DNA of 64,000 nt, from contig JAUXWR010000504.1 in the NCBI GenBank assembly GCA_030680075.1, positions 113,566-177,565 on the forward strand, read 5' to 3'. The notes below the pieces were generated by a model. It saw only the letters and a program-made list of their open reading frames with translations. It had not been told where the DNA came from and ran no database searches. Positions 17,666-27,494 of the stretch are shown here, piece after piece. Within the stretch, counting starts at the first letter, position 1. Each line of letters opens with the position of its first letter. The translations under genes and the position numbers were made by a program. The stretch is from Legionella sp. GTDB taxonomy: Bacteria; Pseudomonadota; Gammaproteobacteria; Legionellales; Legionellaceae.

Positions 17666-18130
17666 ATGTTTAAGAAAATAGTCCTGCTACCTTTGGTGGC
17701 TCTTTCTTTCAATCTTGCTCAACCTGTATTTGCTGATGAAGTAAAAACTCCTGCCGCATCGACCTGTACTTGTAAACCCATGGATAAGATGGCAAATGTT
17801 TTAAATCTTGATGACAATCAGGTAGCACAGATTAAATCAATCAAAGCAAAAGCACGCGCGGATAGAAAAGCCAATATCGAAAAGCTTCATGCCATTCGGG
17901 TACAAATTAAAGGTCTAATTTTATCAAAAACAATGGATGAAACCCAGCTTGATAATCTGATTAACCAAAAAACTGCCATCCTTAACGCAATGATGAAAGC
18001 TCGTGTGATTTCTAAAAACCAGATTTACAATATTCTGAATCCCAAACAACAACTGGCTTTTCAGCAAATGATGAAAGACTGGGAAAAAGGTACCCATAGA
18101 AAATGCGCATGTAAAGGTCACGCGTCTTAA
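17666..18130 (+). CDS. Spy/CpxP-like periplasmic protein
   Basis: A 154-residue exported protein: signal peptide at 1-23 (cleavage after VFA), then a helical domain with LNLDDNQVAQIKSI near 46-59 and LNPKQQLAFQQMM near 127-139. These are the paired LTxxQ-type motifs of the Spy/CpxP chaperone family. It differs from Spy in having Cys-containing ends, CTCKP after the signal and KCACKGH at the C-terminus, which could bind metal or form disulfides. The gene stands alone. Confidence 0.75.
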   Translation: MFKKIVLLPLVALSFNLAQPVFADEVKTPAASTCTCKPMDKMANVLNLDDNQVAQIKSIKAKARADRKANIEKLHAIRVQIKGLILSKTMDETQLDNLINQKTAILNAMMKARVISKNQIYNILNPKQQLAFQQMMKDWEKGTHRKCACKGHAS

Positions 18131-18160
18131 TATCCGTTCGAATACTATTTTGAATCAAAA

Positions 18161-18213
18161 TGTAGGTCGGGCTTTTAGCCCGACCGCTTGTTGGGCCAGG
18201 GCCGCAACCTACA
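18161..18213. repeat. REP-like palindrome before glnD
   Basis: TGTAGGT (18161-18167) is inverted as ACCTACA (18207-18213), and inside it GGTCGGGC (18165-18172) pairs with GCCCGACC (18178-18185) over a five-base loop. This is the form of the common TGTAGGTCGGGC repeats. It may also stop transcription leaving the Spy-like gene. Confidence 0.6.
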
Positions 18214-18235
18214 ATTTAAGTGCTCTTTTCAAGCG

Positions 18236-20809
18236 ATGAAAAATACTACCTATCCGCTTAAACACTCTTTAAAACAGCTTAAAGAAGAGCTGTGTGCCGA
18301 ATTTTGCCAAAAAACCAGTATTACCAGCCTTACTCGAAAGCTCGTATCCTGCATCGATGATACTCTTTTAACCCTTTTCCAAAAAAATGACCTTCATCAT
18401 GGGAATGATTTTTGTCTATTGGCATTAGGCAGTTATGGACGGCGAGAGCTGCAACTGCATTCTGATATTGACCTTCTGCTTTTACATACTCCTGATATTA
18501 GCGATACCACGCTTCAACGTGCCCAATTGTTTATTCAGGAATGTTGGGATATTGGCTTAGATATTAGTCATCAACTCACCACTGTTAGTGCCTGTGCTGA
18601 ATTGGCTAGTCAGAATTTAAGTGTCATTTCGACTATTCTTGATATGCATCTTTTGTGTGGCAACGGTCACTTAATGGAAGAGCTTCAATATCAAACGCAT
18701 CCGCTACATATGTGGCCAAGCTATGATTATTTTTTTGCAAAAAAAGAAGAGCAGAATCAACGCTACGCGAAATACGGCGAAACTGCGTATAATCTTGAGC
18801 CTAATGTCAAACAAGGATCGGGCGGGCTTCGTGACTTACAAATTCTTTTAAGTATCAGCAAGCGTCATTTTGGTGTAAAAAAACTGGCCGACAGTATAGG
18901 TTGTAACTTTATTACGGATAAAGAATATGAAGAACTTATCAATTGCCAACACTTTCTTTGGCGTGTGCGTTTTGCCCTGCATCTCCTCGCAGGAAAACAG
19001 GAAGAGCGATTACTTTTTGACTATCAGGTCAAATTAGCAGACTTGTTTGGATTCGTCGATAACTCAAAATCTCTGGCTATTGAACAATTCATGAAAGCTT
19101 ATTTTAAAGTTATTAAACGAAGTCGTGAATTAAATGAAATGCTACTGCAATGGTTTTCTGAAACCATCGTTCATCACGAGAAACAAAAAATAACACCTTT
19201 GGATGCGAATTTTCAACTCTCCAATAATTTTATTGAAGTAAAACATGGGCGCGTATTTTCTCAACATCCAGAAGCGTTGCTTGAACTGTTTTTGTGGATT
19301 GCCAAACGCCCTTCTATTTCAGGTGTGCGCGCCAGTACCATTCGTTTAATCCGCCAACATTTATACTTAATGAGTAAAAATTTTCGCAGCTCCCCTGCCG
19401 TAACCCGGAATTTTCTGGAAATTTTCAAAGAGGGCGAAAATCCTTACGAAGCCTTACACCATATGAATCGTTACGGGGTACTCAGTCACTATCTTGATTG
19501 TTTCGCCGCAGTTACTGGGCAAATGCAATATGATCTCTTTCACGTTTATACCGTGGATCAGCATACTTTGTTTGTAATTCGTAATTTATGGCGTTTTCTT
19601 AATCCTGATTTTAGTAAACAGTTTCCCCTGGCTGCCGTGTTAATGCCAGTCATTGAAAAACGGGAAATTTTATACCTTGCCGCCCTTTTTCACGATATCG
19701 CTAAAGGACGAGGCGGCGATCATTCTGAATTAGGGGCAGAAGAAGCAGAGCTTTTTGCCCTACGTCATCAATTAACTAATGAAGATCGTGAGTTATTGAT
19801 TTGGCTCGTTCGTCATCATCTACTAATGTCACAAACAGCACAAAGACAAGATATTTATGACCCTAAAACCATCCAGCATTTTTGCAGCCTTCTCCCGGAT
19901 GCGAGTTATCTTGAGTATCTCTATTTGTTAACTGTTGCCGATATTTGTGCTACCAATCAAACATTATGGAATAGCTGGAAAGATTCCTTATTAAAAGAAC
20001 TCTATCGTGCCGCAGCAATTTCTTTTCAAGAGAAAAAAGCGCTTTTAGATGAAAACACGCTTTGTGAGAGATTAAAGCGACAAGCTTTAGATTTATTAGT
20101 TAATGAAAATATAAAGACCGAAACCATCGAAAACCTATGGCAACATTTTAAAAGCCGCTACTTTTTGCATGAGTCCCCAGAGGTTATAGCTCGCCATACA
20201 AAAGCAATCCTGCAGTGCCAACACTATCCTTTAGTATTAATTTTACCCCACCATAGCCAGGGAGGAACGGAAGTATTTATTTACATGCCTCATCGTGATG
20301 AGCGGTTTACCATTACCACTACCGTCTTAAGCAATCACCAGGCAACTATTCAGGAAGCAACCATTTTAACCTGTGATAATCAGTTTGATTTGGATACTTA
20401 TATTATTCTTGATGAACAACACCAGGCCTTTTTTAGTGAACAGCGAACCTTATCCATTCAACAAGCATTGATTAAACAATTGGCAAAAACAAAAGAATTG
20501 CCCACACTCTCTAAACGCCGCCTTTCACGGACCCTTGAGCATTTTAAAGTCAAACCGCAAATTTCATTTGATGAAGATAGTGAGTCTCAATATACACGGC
20601 TTTTTTTGGTAGCGACCGACAGACCCGGCTTACTGGCGAAAGTAAGTCACGTTTTTTCCAAACATGCGATACATTTGCATAATGCAAAAATTTCTACAGC
20701 TGGAGAGCGAGCGGAAGACATGTTTTATATATCTAATCAAAAAGGTTTGCCATTAAGTAACGAGGAAAAAGAGAGTTTACTTGAGCATTTGGTTAAAAAT
20801 TTGAGTTGA
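18236..20809 (+). CDS. glnD: Bifunctional uridylyltransferase / uridylyl-removing enzyme GlnD
   Basis: Senses glutamine and adds UMP to, or removes it from, PII proteins, steering nitrogen metabolism. The 857-residue product (E. coli 890) has the nucleotidyltransferase motif GSYGRRELQLHSDIDLLLLH near 66-85, an HD phosphohydrolase domain with LAALFHDIAKGRGGDHSELG, and two C-terminal ACT domains, the last with TDRPGLLAKVSHVFSKHAIH. ATG 18236 is preferred over a TTG at 18188 that lies in the REP repeat. No good ribosome-binding site is seen before it. Confidence 0.94.
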   Translation: MKNTTYPLKHSLKQLKEELCAEFCQKTSITSLTRKLVSCIDDTLLTLFQKNDLHHGNDFCLLALGSYGRRELQLHSDIDLLLLHTPDISDTTLQRAQLFIQECWDIGLDISHQLTTVSACAELASQNLSVISTILDMHLLCGNGHLMEELQYQTHPLHMWPSYDYFFAKKEEQNQRYAKYGETAYNLEPNVKQGSGGLRDLQILLSISKRHFGVKKLADSIGCNFITDKEYEELINCQHFLWRVRFALHLLAGKQEERLLFDYQVKLADLFGFVDNSKSLAIEQFMKAYFKVIKRSRELNEMLLQWFSETIVHHEKQKITPLDANFQLSNNFIEVKHGRVFSQHPEALLELFLWIAKRPSISGVRASTIRLIRQHLYLMSKNFRSSPAVTRNFLEIFKEGENPYEALHHMNRYGVLSHYLDCFAAVTGQMQYDLFHVYTVDQHTLFVIRNLWRFLNPDFSKQFPLAAVLMPVIEKREILYLAALFHDIAKGRGGDHSELGAEEAELFALRHQLTNEDRELLIWLVRHHLLMSQTAQRQDIYDPKTIQHFCSLLPDASYLEYLYLLTVADICATNQTLWNSWKDSLLKELYRAAAISFQEKKALLDENTLCERLKRQALDLLVNENIKTETIENLWQHFKSRYFLHESPEVIARHTKAILQCQHYPLVLILPHHSQGGTEVFIYMPHRDERFTITTTVLSNHQATIQEATILTCDNQFDLDTYIILDEQHQAFFSEQRTLSIQQALIKQLAKTKELPTLSKRRLSRTLEHFKVKPQISFDEDSESQYTRLFLVATDRPGLLAKVSHVFSKHAIHLHNAKISTAGERAEDMFYISNQKGLPLSNEEKESLLEHLVKNLS

Positions 20810-20824
20810 TATGTAGCTCGTGTT

Positions 20825-20972
20825 GCACATGACCATTTTTAAATCCTGGAAAAGATGCCGTCTTTGCGAGGAGCGTCAGCGACGAAGCAACCCAGTGGCC
20901 TTTTGAACAGCAGATGTATTCATTAGCCTATTCAGGTCACTGGATTGCTTCGCCTGCGGCTCGCAAAGACGG
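20825..20972. repeat. Dispersed repeat, family A copy 2
   Basis: Between glnD and tadA, CCGTCTTTGCGAGGAGCG (from 20858) and the GAAGCAACCCAGTGGCC block face the inverted GGTCACTGGATTGCTTCG and CTCGCAAAGACGG (to 20972). A left end TTGCACATGACCATTTTTAAA is present but the matching right end is missing, so the copy is incomplete. The remaining bases of this gap hold nothing else I can identify. Confidence 0.75.
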
Positions 20973-21062
20973 TTCCGGAGAATACTATACTATGATTTTT
21001 TGTGTTTTTTTATCAATCTGGAAAGAAATATAAACAGAACTCTTACAAAAAATCACCATTAC

Positions 21063-21515
21063 TTAACGGCGTTCAGTAAAAAAAATTTTTAATAAATCCG
21101 AACATTCAGCCGTCAAAAATCCTTCATCAATAATGACTTGATGATTAAAAGGATAACCTTTCAACAAATTAACAACAGAACCTGCAGCCCCTGCTTTGAA
21201 GTCGCGACAGGCAAATACGAGGCGTTCTATTCTTGCGTGCACTAAAGCGCCAGCACACATGGAGCAGGGTTCGAGCGTTACATAGAGGGTGCTTTTTTCC
21301 AATCGATAATTAGCAGCCGCCAAAGCCGCTTCTCTTATCGCAAGAATTTCGGCATGCGCGCAAGGGTCATGATTTTGAATAACCTGATTATAACCACTGC
21401 CGATAACCTTATTATCCCTGACCAATACCGCACCAACAGGAACTTCACCGAGCGCGTTAGCTTTTTGAGCCAACGCGTAAGCTTGCTCCATCCAGAAAGT
21501 ATCATCTACTCCCAT
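21063..21515 (-). CDS. tadA: tRNA-specific adenosine deaminase
   Basis: Converts A34 to inosine in tRNA-Arg(ACG). The 150-residue protein has the cytidine-deaminase zinc motif: [10 protein letters not shown] with the catalytic Glu, and [17 protein letters not shown] with the two Cys ligands. Upstream [11 protein letters not shown] is typical of TadA. The start at 21515 includes [13 protein letters not shown], which aligns with the N-terminal helix of E. coli TadA, and overlaps the end of guaA by ten bases, so it is the last gene of guaB-guaA-tadA. Confidence 0.94.
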   Translation of the reverse strand: MGVDDTFWMEQAYALAQKANALGEVPVGAVLVRDNKVIGSGYNQVIQNHDPCAHAEILAIREAALAAANYRLEKSTLYVTLEPCSMCAGALVHARIERLVFACRDFKAGAAGSVVNLLKGYPFNHQVIIDEGFLTAECSDLLKIFFTERR

Positions 21516-23082
21516 TCGATGGTCGCGGGTGGTTTCCCGGAAATATCATAGGTGACGCGTGATACATCTGCTACTTCGTTGATGATACGGTTAGAAACAA
21601 TACTTAAGAAATCCCAGGGTAAATGTGACCAATGGGCTGTCATAAAATCGACAGTTTCTACGGCGCGAAGACAAATAACATAATCATATCGACGGCCATC
21701 GCCCATAACACCAACACTTTTTACCGGTAAAAACACAGCAAAAGCCTGGCTTACTTGATGGTAGAGCTCAGCCTTATGGAGCTCTTCGATGAAAATAGCA
21801 TCAGCATGGCGTAAAATCTCGGCATATTCTTTTTTGACCTCTCCAAGGATACGAACCCCTAAACCAGGTCCCGGGAAAGGATGGCGATAGACCATGTCAT
21901 GCGGCAGCCCTAATTCCAGTCCAATTTTCCGTACTTCATCTTTAAATAATTCGCGAATAGGCTCTAATAATTTCAAATTCAGGGTTTCTGGTAAACCACC
22001 TACATTATGATGCGATTTAATAACAACTGCTGCACCATTGGTTTTGGTAGCTGCCGACTCAATCACATCCGGGTAAATAGTGCCCTGAGCCAACCATTTT
22101 ACGGCGGGTATTTTTTGCGCTTCTTCATCAAACACTTCAATAAACGTATGCCCGATAATTTTTCGCTTTTGTTCAGGGCACGAAACGCCTTGCAATGCGT
22201 TTAAAAATCTTTCTTCGGCATTAACGGCAATAATCGTGATGCCCATATGACGGCCAAACATCGCCATCACCTGTTCGCTTTCATTCAAACGCAAGAGTCC
22301 GGTATCAACAAAGACGCAAATTAATTGCGCACCTATCGCCTGATGCAATAATGCCGCGACCACTGAAGAGTCTACCCCTCCCGATAATCCAAGCAAAACT
22401 TTATCACTACCTACTTGTCCTTTAATAGAGACAATGGCTTCGTCGATAATATTGGCAGGCGTCCAGCTTGTATTTGCTTTACAAATATCAACCACAAAAC
22501 GCTGTAAAATACGTAAACCCTGAGTGGTATGCGTTACTTCAGGATGAAATTGCAGGCCATACCAATGCTTTTCTTCATTAGCCATCCCGGCTATTGGCGC
22601 ATTCCGCGTTTCACAAATAATAGTAAAACCAGGTGGAAGGGATGTTACTTTGTCACCATGACTCATCCATACATCCAGCACTCCTGTGCCCTTGTCTGTT
22701 ACTCTATCTTCAATATTTACCAATAATTGAGAATGCTCATGCAAATTAAGCTCGGCGTAACCAAATTCGCGCAAATTGGAGGATTCAACCGCCCCGCCCA
22801 ATTGTACCGCCATGGTTTGCATGCCATAACAAATTCCCAACACCGGTAATCCACAGGTAAAAACCCATGCCGGTGCACTTGGATTAGTATTTAGCGTAAC
22901 AGTAGAAGGGCCACCTGATAAAATAATGCCGCATGGCGCTAATGCATTAAATTCGGACTCATTAATATCAAATGGATGAATTTCACAATAAACCCCCATT
23001 TCGCGAACACGTCTCGCAATCAGTTGCGTATATTGCGATCCAAAATCGAGGATTAACAAAAGCTGTTGTTTTATAGTTGTCA

Positions 23083-23083
<1 letters not shown>
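21506..23083 (-). CDS. guaA: GMP synthase (glutamine-hydrolysing)
   Basis: Aminates XMP to GMP using glutamine and ATP. The 525-residue protein has the glutamine amidotransferase domain first ([18 protein letters not shown], the nucleophile in GICYGMQ, and HPEV), then the ATP-pyrophosphatase loop [10 protein letters not shown] near 232-241 and the dimerisation domain ending in [12 protein letters not shown]. Length is that of E. coli GuaA. Its start codon shares one base with the guaB stop, so translation is coupled. Confidence 0.97.
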
Positions 23084-24600
<1,517 letters not shown>

Positions 24601-24647
24601 TTATTGAAAATGATAAATAACTTTACGAGATTTTTGATAGTTTCAGC

Positions 24648-24822
24648 TTTACAAGACCATTTTTAATGCGCCAATAAAATGCCGTCTTTGCGAACGTAGT
24701 GAAGCAATCCAGTGGCCTTAGAAAGATTACTGAATATACCTATTGTTCTCCAAGTCACTGGATTGCTTCACTTCGTTCGCAATGACGCATCTTTTTTGAA
24801 ATTTGAAACATTGTCCTGTGCG
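24648..24822. repeat. Dispersed repeat, family A copy 3
   Basis: A near-complete copy upstream of guaB: left end TTTACAAGACCATTTTTAA, GCCGTCTTTGCGAAC, GAAGCAATCCAGTGGCC, then the inverted GTCACTGGATTGCTTCAC and GTTCGCAATGACG, and right end TTGTCCTGTGCG at 24811-24822. The 450-base gap between guaB and the small lipoprotein gene holds this copy and AT-rich sequence only. Confidence 0.75.
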
Positions 24823-24951
24823 AAGTAATTTCGAGTCTTTTTTTACTCTCTTTCGCAACACAGACGAAGTGTAGCAAGAATAATTCGAAAACCTTCTGTC
24901 AACATAAATTAGCGCCAACTATGATAAAAATAAAATTTATTTGTATACAAT

Positions 24952-24981
24952 TTGTATAAATCATAAACCATGGCTTATAAT
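24952..24981 (+). promoter_or_regulatory. Promoter of the small lipoprotein gene
   Basis: TTGTAT at 24952-24957 and a perfect TATAAT at 24976-24981 are separated by 18 bases. A Shine-Dalgarno AAGG follows just before the ATG at 25009. Confidence 0.6.
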
Positions 24982-25008
24982 TTAATCAAAACCAGCAAGG
25001 ACGCCATT

Positions 25009-25146
25009 ATGAAAAAAACAATTTTATCCGTGATAATTATTACTTCGGCTCTACTAATAACAGGCTGCTGTGGATTTGGTGACGGCTGCTGCGGCGGTTG
25101 CGGCACTACGGTTTATACAACAACCTGCTGTGGAAATGGCTGGTAA
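25009..25146 (+). CDS. Cysteine-rich 45-residue lipoprotein
   Basis: A small open frame with its own promoter. The product starts MKKTILSVIIITSALLITGC, a lipoprotein signal with lipobox ITGC, so Cys20 would be lipidated. The 26-residue mature peptide contains seven Cys in all, mostly as CC pairs with Gly between (CCGFGDGCCGGCG, then TTTCCGNGW). The pattern suggests metal binding or disulfides at the membrane surface. It resembles short CCG-rich lipoproteins found in other gammaproteobacteria, whose function is not settled. A perfect hairpin follows the stop. Confidence 0.75.
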   Translation: MKKTILSVIIITSALLITGCCGFGDGCCGGCGTTVYTTTCCGNGW

Positions 25147-25155
25147 TATAAGTAG

Positions 25156-25183
25156 GCAGGTTGGTTCTTAAGTATCAACCTGC
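25156..25183. terminator. Hairpin between lipoprotein and cupin genes
   Basis: GCAGGTTG (25156-25163) pairs perfectly with CAACCTGC (25176-25183). It lies between two convergent genes and could serve both, though a U tract is lacking on either strand. Confidence 0.5.
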
Positions 25184-25194
25184 ATTAACAGCGG

Positions 25195-25551
25195 TTATTT
25201 GCTTTTTTTAAACTCAATAACCGTTACCTGAACGGGGTTATTACCAGGATTTAAATCCTGATGCGATTCGCTACCTTGGGCTTTGGTTAAAAAAAGTGGC
25301 TTGTCTTTTTCAAGTTTGACAAGCGATTTTCTACCTGACCGATAAATTACCTGCAATTGACCATCGGTTGCTGGAATAACAACTCTTGCAAATTGATGAC
25401 TATGAAAAGGTAACTTTTGTTTTGGACAAATAATAGTTTTCCATACTTTTGTGGTCGCATTTTCGATAAAAATTTCACGCTTTGTTTCACAGGTGGCAGC
25501 AAACGCCAGCTGACTTATGCCAATTAAACTTAATAATATAAACCTAACCAT
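25195..25551 (-). CDS. Small exported cupin-like protein
   Basis: The 118-residue product has a signal peptide (ILLSLIGISQLAFA, cleaved before ATCETKRE) and a single small beta-barrel domain with LPFHSHQFARVVIPATDGQLQ-like spacing, in which HSH could bind a metal. Two Cys, one near the mature start and one in TIICPKQK, may form a disulfide. No pathway can be assigned. It lies 25 bases downstream of panD on the same strand. Confidence 0.6.
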   Translation of the reverse strand: MVRFILLSLIGISQLAFAATCETKREIFIENATTKVWKTIICPKQKLPFHSHQFARVVIPATDGQLQVIYRSGRKSLVKLEKDKPLFLTKAQGSESHQDLNPGNNPVQVTVIEFKKSK

Positions 25552-25576
25552 GTCTTTTCTCCTTTATACAACCAAA

Positions 25577-25960
25577 TTAATCCAGTAAAGCCGGTATTTC
25601 TTTTCGCGTATCTTTATATTGATTTTCTTCATCGACAAAAACTACCGTCGGCTGATAATGCCGACAACTATCATCAGGAAGCTCAAAAAATGTAGCGATA
25701 ATAATGATGTCTCCTGGTGTGACTAAATGGGCTGCCGCACCATTAACGCAAATGGCTTTAGAACCCGACTCTCCTTCTATCGCATAGGTTTCAAAGCGAG
25801 TACCTGCCGTTACATTCCAGATATTGACCGCTTCAAAGGGTAAAATATTGGCAGCGAGGAGTAGTTCCGGGGCAATCGTAATACTACCTTCATAATCCAG
25901 ATCAGCGTGCGTTACGCATGCTCGATGAATTTTTGATTTCAACATTCGTCTGTAAATCAT
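25577..25960 (-). CDS. panD: Aspartate 1-decarboxylase
   Basis: Makes beta-alanine for pantothenate and CoA. The proenzyme is cleaved at a Gly-Ser bond to form the pyruvoyl cofactor; the site is YEGSITI at residues 22-28. Other family features are [32 protein letters not shown] and [16 protein letters not shown]. The ATG at 25960 gives 127 residues (E. coli 126) and has AGGA upstream; the frame extends further but without support. Confidence 0.95.
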   Translation of the reverse strand: MIYRRMLKSKIHRACVTHADLDYEGSITIAPELLLAANILPFEAVNIWNVTAGTRFETYAIEGESGSKAICVNGAAAHLVTPGDIIIIATFFELPDDSCRHYQPTVVFVDEENQYKDTRKEIPALLD

Positions 25961-26140
25961 TAGTATCCTGAAATAGCCTATCATTGCAGCGGTATTCTAT
26001 GTTGTGTATGTCTTAAACACAATAGACATTCAATGAGACCTATGATAGCGATTAATTCAGTGTGAATTATTTATCAACTTGTATATTAGTAAGTATATTT
26101 AATCAAATAATAATATATTTGCTTCAATTACTTATTGAGC

Positions 26141-26170
26141 TTGAACTGACCAATCAATAACGTGTAAACT
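26141..26170 (+). promoter_or_regulatory. Likely minD promoter
   Basis: TTGAAC at 26141-26146 and TAAACT at 26165-26170 are 18 bases apart, about 40 bases ahead of the minD start. No minC gene is present between this site and panD. Confidence 0.45.
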
Positions 26171-26211
26171 GGGTTAAATTCTTTATAAATTGTTACTACA
26201 GGGGCATCGCG

Positions 26212-27042
26212 TTGGCTAAAATTATTGTAGTCACCTCAGGTAAAGGTGGGGTAGGCAAAACAACGACTTCGGCGGCTATTTCATCGGGTCTGGCATTAAA
26301 AGGTCATAAAACAGTTGTTGTTGATTTTGATATCGGGCTTAGAAATCTAGACATCATTATGGGCTGTGAAAGACGGGTTGTGTATGACTTTATCAATGTT
26401 ATCAATGGTGAAGCCAGTCTTAATCAAGCGCTTATAAAAGACAAGCGTATCCCTCAGTTGTTCATATTACCGGCATCTCAAACCCGTGATAAAGATGCAC
26501 TGAGCATGGAAGGTGTTGAAAAAATTCTTCTCGACCTCTCAAAGGATTTCGACTTTATTGTGTGTGATTCACCAGCAGGCATCGAAACAGGCGCTTTAAT
26601 GGCAATGTACTATGCTGATCATGCAATTATCGTCACTAATCCTGAAGTATCTTCAGTTCGTGACTCTGACAGAATATTGGGTATTTTGGCCAGTAAGACC
26701 AAACGCGCCATTGAAAACAACACACCGATTCAAGAGCATCTGCTCCTGACTCGTTATGATCCTGAGCGTGTTGAAAAAGGCGAAATGCTATCTGTTGAAG
26801 ATGTCAAAGAAATTCTGGCAATACCGTTAATTGGTGTGATTCCAGAATCTAAAGCTGTACTCAAAGCCTCAAATACGGGGACGCCAGTTATCCTTGATGA
26901 AGCGAGTGATGCAGGTATTGCTTACCAGGATGCCATTGCCCGTTTCCTCGGTGAAAGCAGACCTATGCGTTTTGTTAATGCGGAGCGTAAGGGATTATTG
27001 CGTCGGTTATTTAGCAAAAATAAAGAGGATGTGCCAGCATGA
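26212..27042 (+). CDS. minD: Septum-site determining ATPase MinD
   Basis: Membrane-bound ATPase that positions the division site with MinC and MinE. The 276-residue protein has the deviant Walker A GKGGVGKTT, DFDIGLRNLD, and a C-terminal amphipathic helix (KGLLRRLFSKN) for membrane binding. Translation starts at TTG 26212, supported by AGGGG seven bases upstream and by the family's AKIIVVTSGKGG start. minE overlaps its stop by four bases. minC, normally just upstream, is absent from the window. Confidence 0.96.
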   Translation: MAKIIVVTSGKGGVGKTTTSAAISSGLALKGHKTVVVDFDIGLRNLDIIMGCERRVVYDFINVINGEASLNQALIKDKRIPQLFILPASQTRDKDALSMEGVEKILLDLSKDFDFIVCDSPAGIETGALMAMYYADHAIIVTNPEVSSVRDSDRILGILASKTKRAIENNTPIQEHLLLTRYDPERVEKGEMLSVEDVKEILAIPLIGVIPESKAVLKASNTGTPVILDEASDAGIAYQDAIARFLGESRPMRFVNAERKGLLRRLFSKNKEDVPA

Positions 27043-27302
27043 GTATATTCAGCTATTTAAAGAAACGTAATAGTACGGCATCGGTTGCAAAGGAACGCTT
27101 GCAAATAATCATTTCGCATGAGCGCGCGCAAAGAAACACGCCGGATTATCTGCCAAGACTGCAAGAGGAAATTCTGGCGGTTATTGCCAAGTATATCCCT
27201 ATTACTCGAGATAAGGTCAGTGTAAATCTCGAACGTACCGGGGACAGTGCGGTGCTGGAATTAAATGTTACGATGCCAGAAGAAGCATTAGAAGAAATTT
27301 AA
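27039..27302 (+). CDS. minE: Cell-division topological specificity factor MinE
   Basis: Activates MinD ATP hydrolysis so that the Min system oscillates. The 87-residue protein starts MSIFSYLKKRN, a membrane-targeting segment, contains the MinD-contact stretch AKERLQIIISHERAQR near 19-34, and ends with the dimerisation domain including ISRD-like ITRDKVSVNLE. It overlaps minD in an ATGA junction. The 190 bases that follow contain no supported gene. Confidence 0.95.
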   Translation: MSIFSYLKKRNSTASVAKERLQIIISHERAQRNTPDYLPRLQEEILAVIAKYIPITRDKVSVNLERTGDSAVLELNVTMPEEALEEI

Positions 27303-27454
27303 TCGCCATAGACTAAATTTCTTCTATCTATAATAGCCATTTCGGAAATGACACTGGCATTAATCCCCTCTGCTCTTATTTTATTGCCCTCACCCAGCAA
27401 AAATTCAGCCAGGATTGGCTCTGGATTGCCGTTGCACTGCTTTTAAAGACCTGC

Positions 27455-27486
27455 AAAAAATAGTGTTGGGCCATAAATAGCCCAAC
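27455..27486 (-). terminator. Intrinsic terminator of fadE
   Basis: On the minus strand GTTGGGC (27486-27480) pairs with GCCCAAC (27471-27465), followed a few bases later by a run of six T (27460-27455). It lies ten bases past the fadE stop. Confidence 0.65.
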
Positions 27487-27494
27487 AGCAAATT

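Noticed and set aside
24727..24918. 63-codon minus-strand frame upstream of guaB
   Set aside because: It runs through family A copy 3 and has no independent support.
27303..27454. Possible gene remnant after minE (ALTQQKFSQDWLWIAVALLL frame)
   Set aside because: Only about 25 codons look protein-like, without a start or known family, so I do not call a pseudogene.
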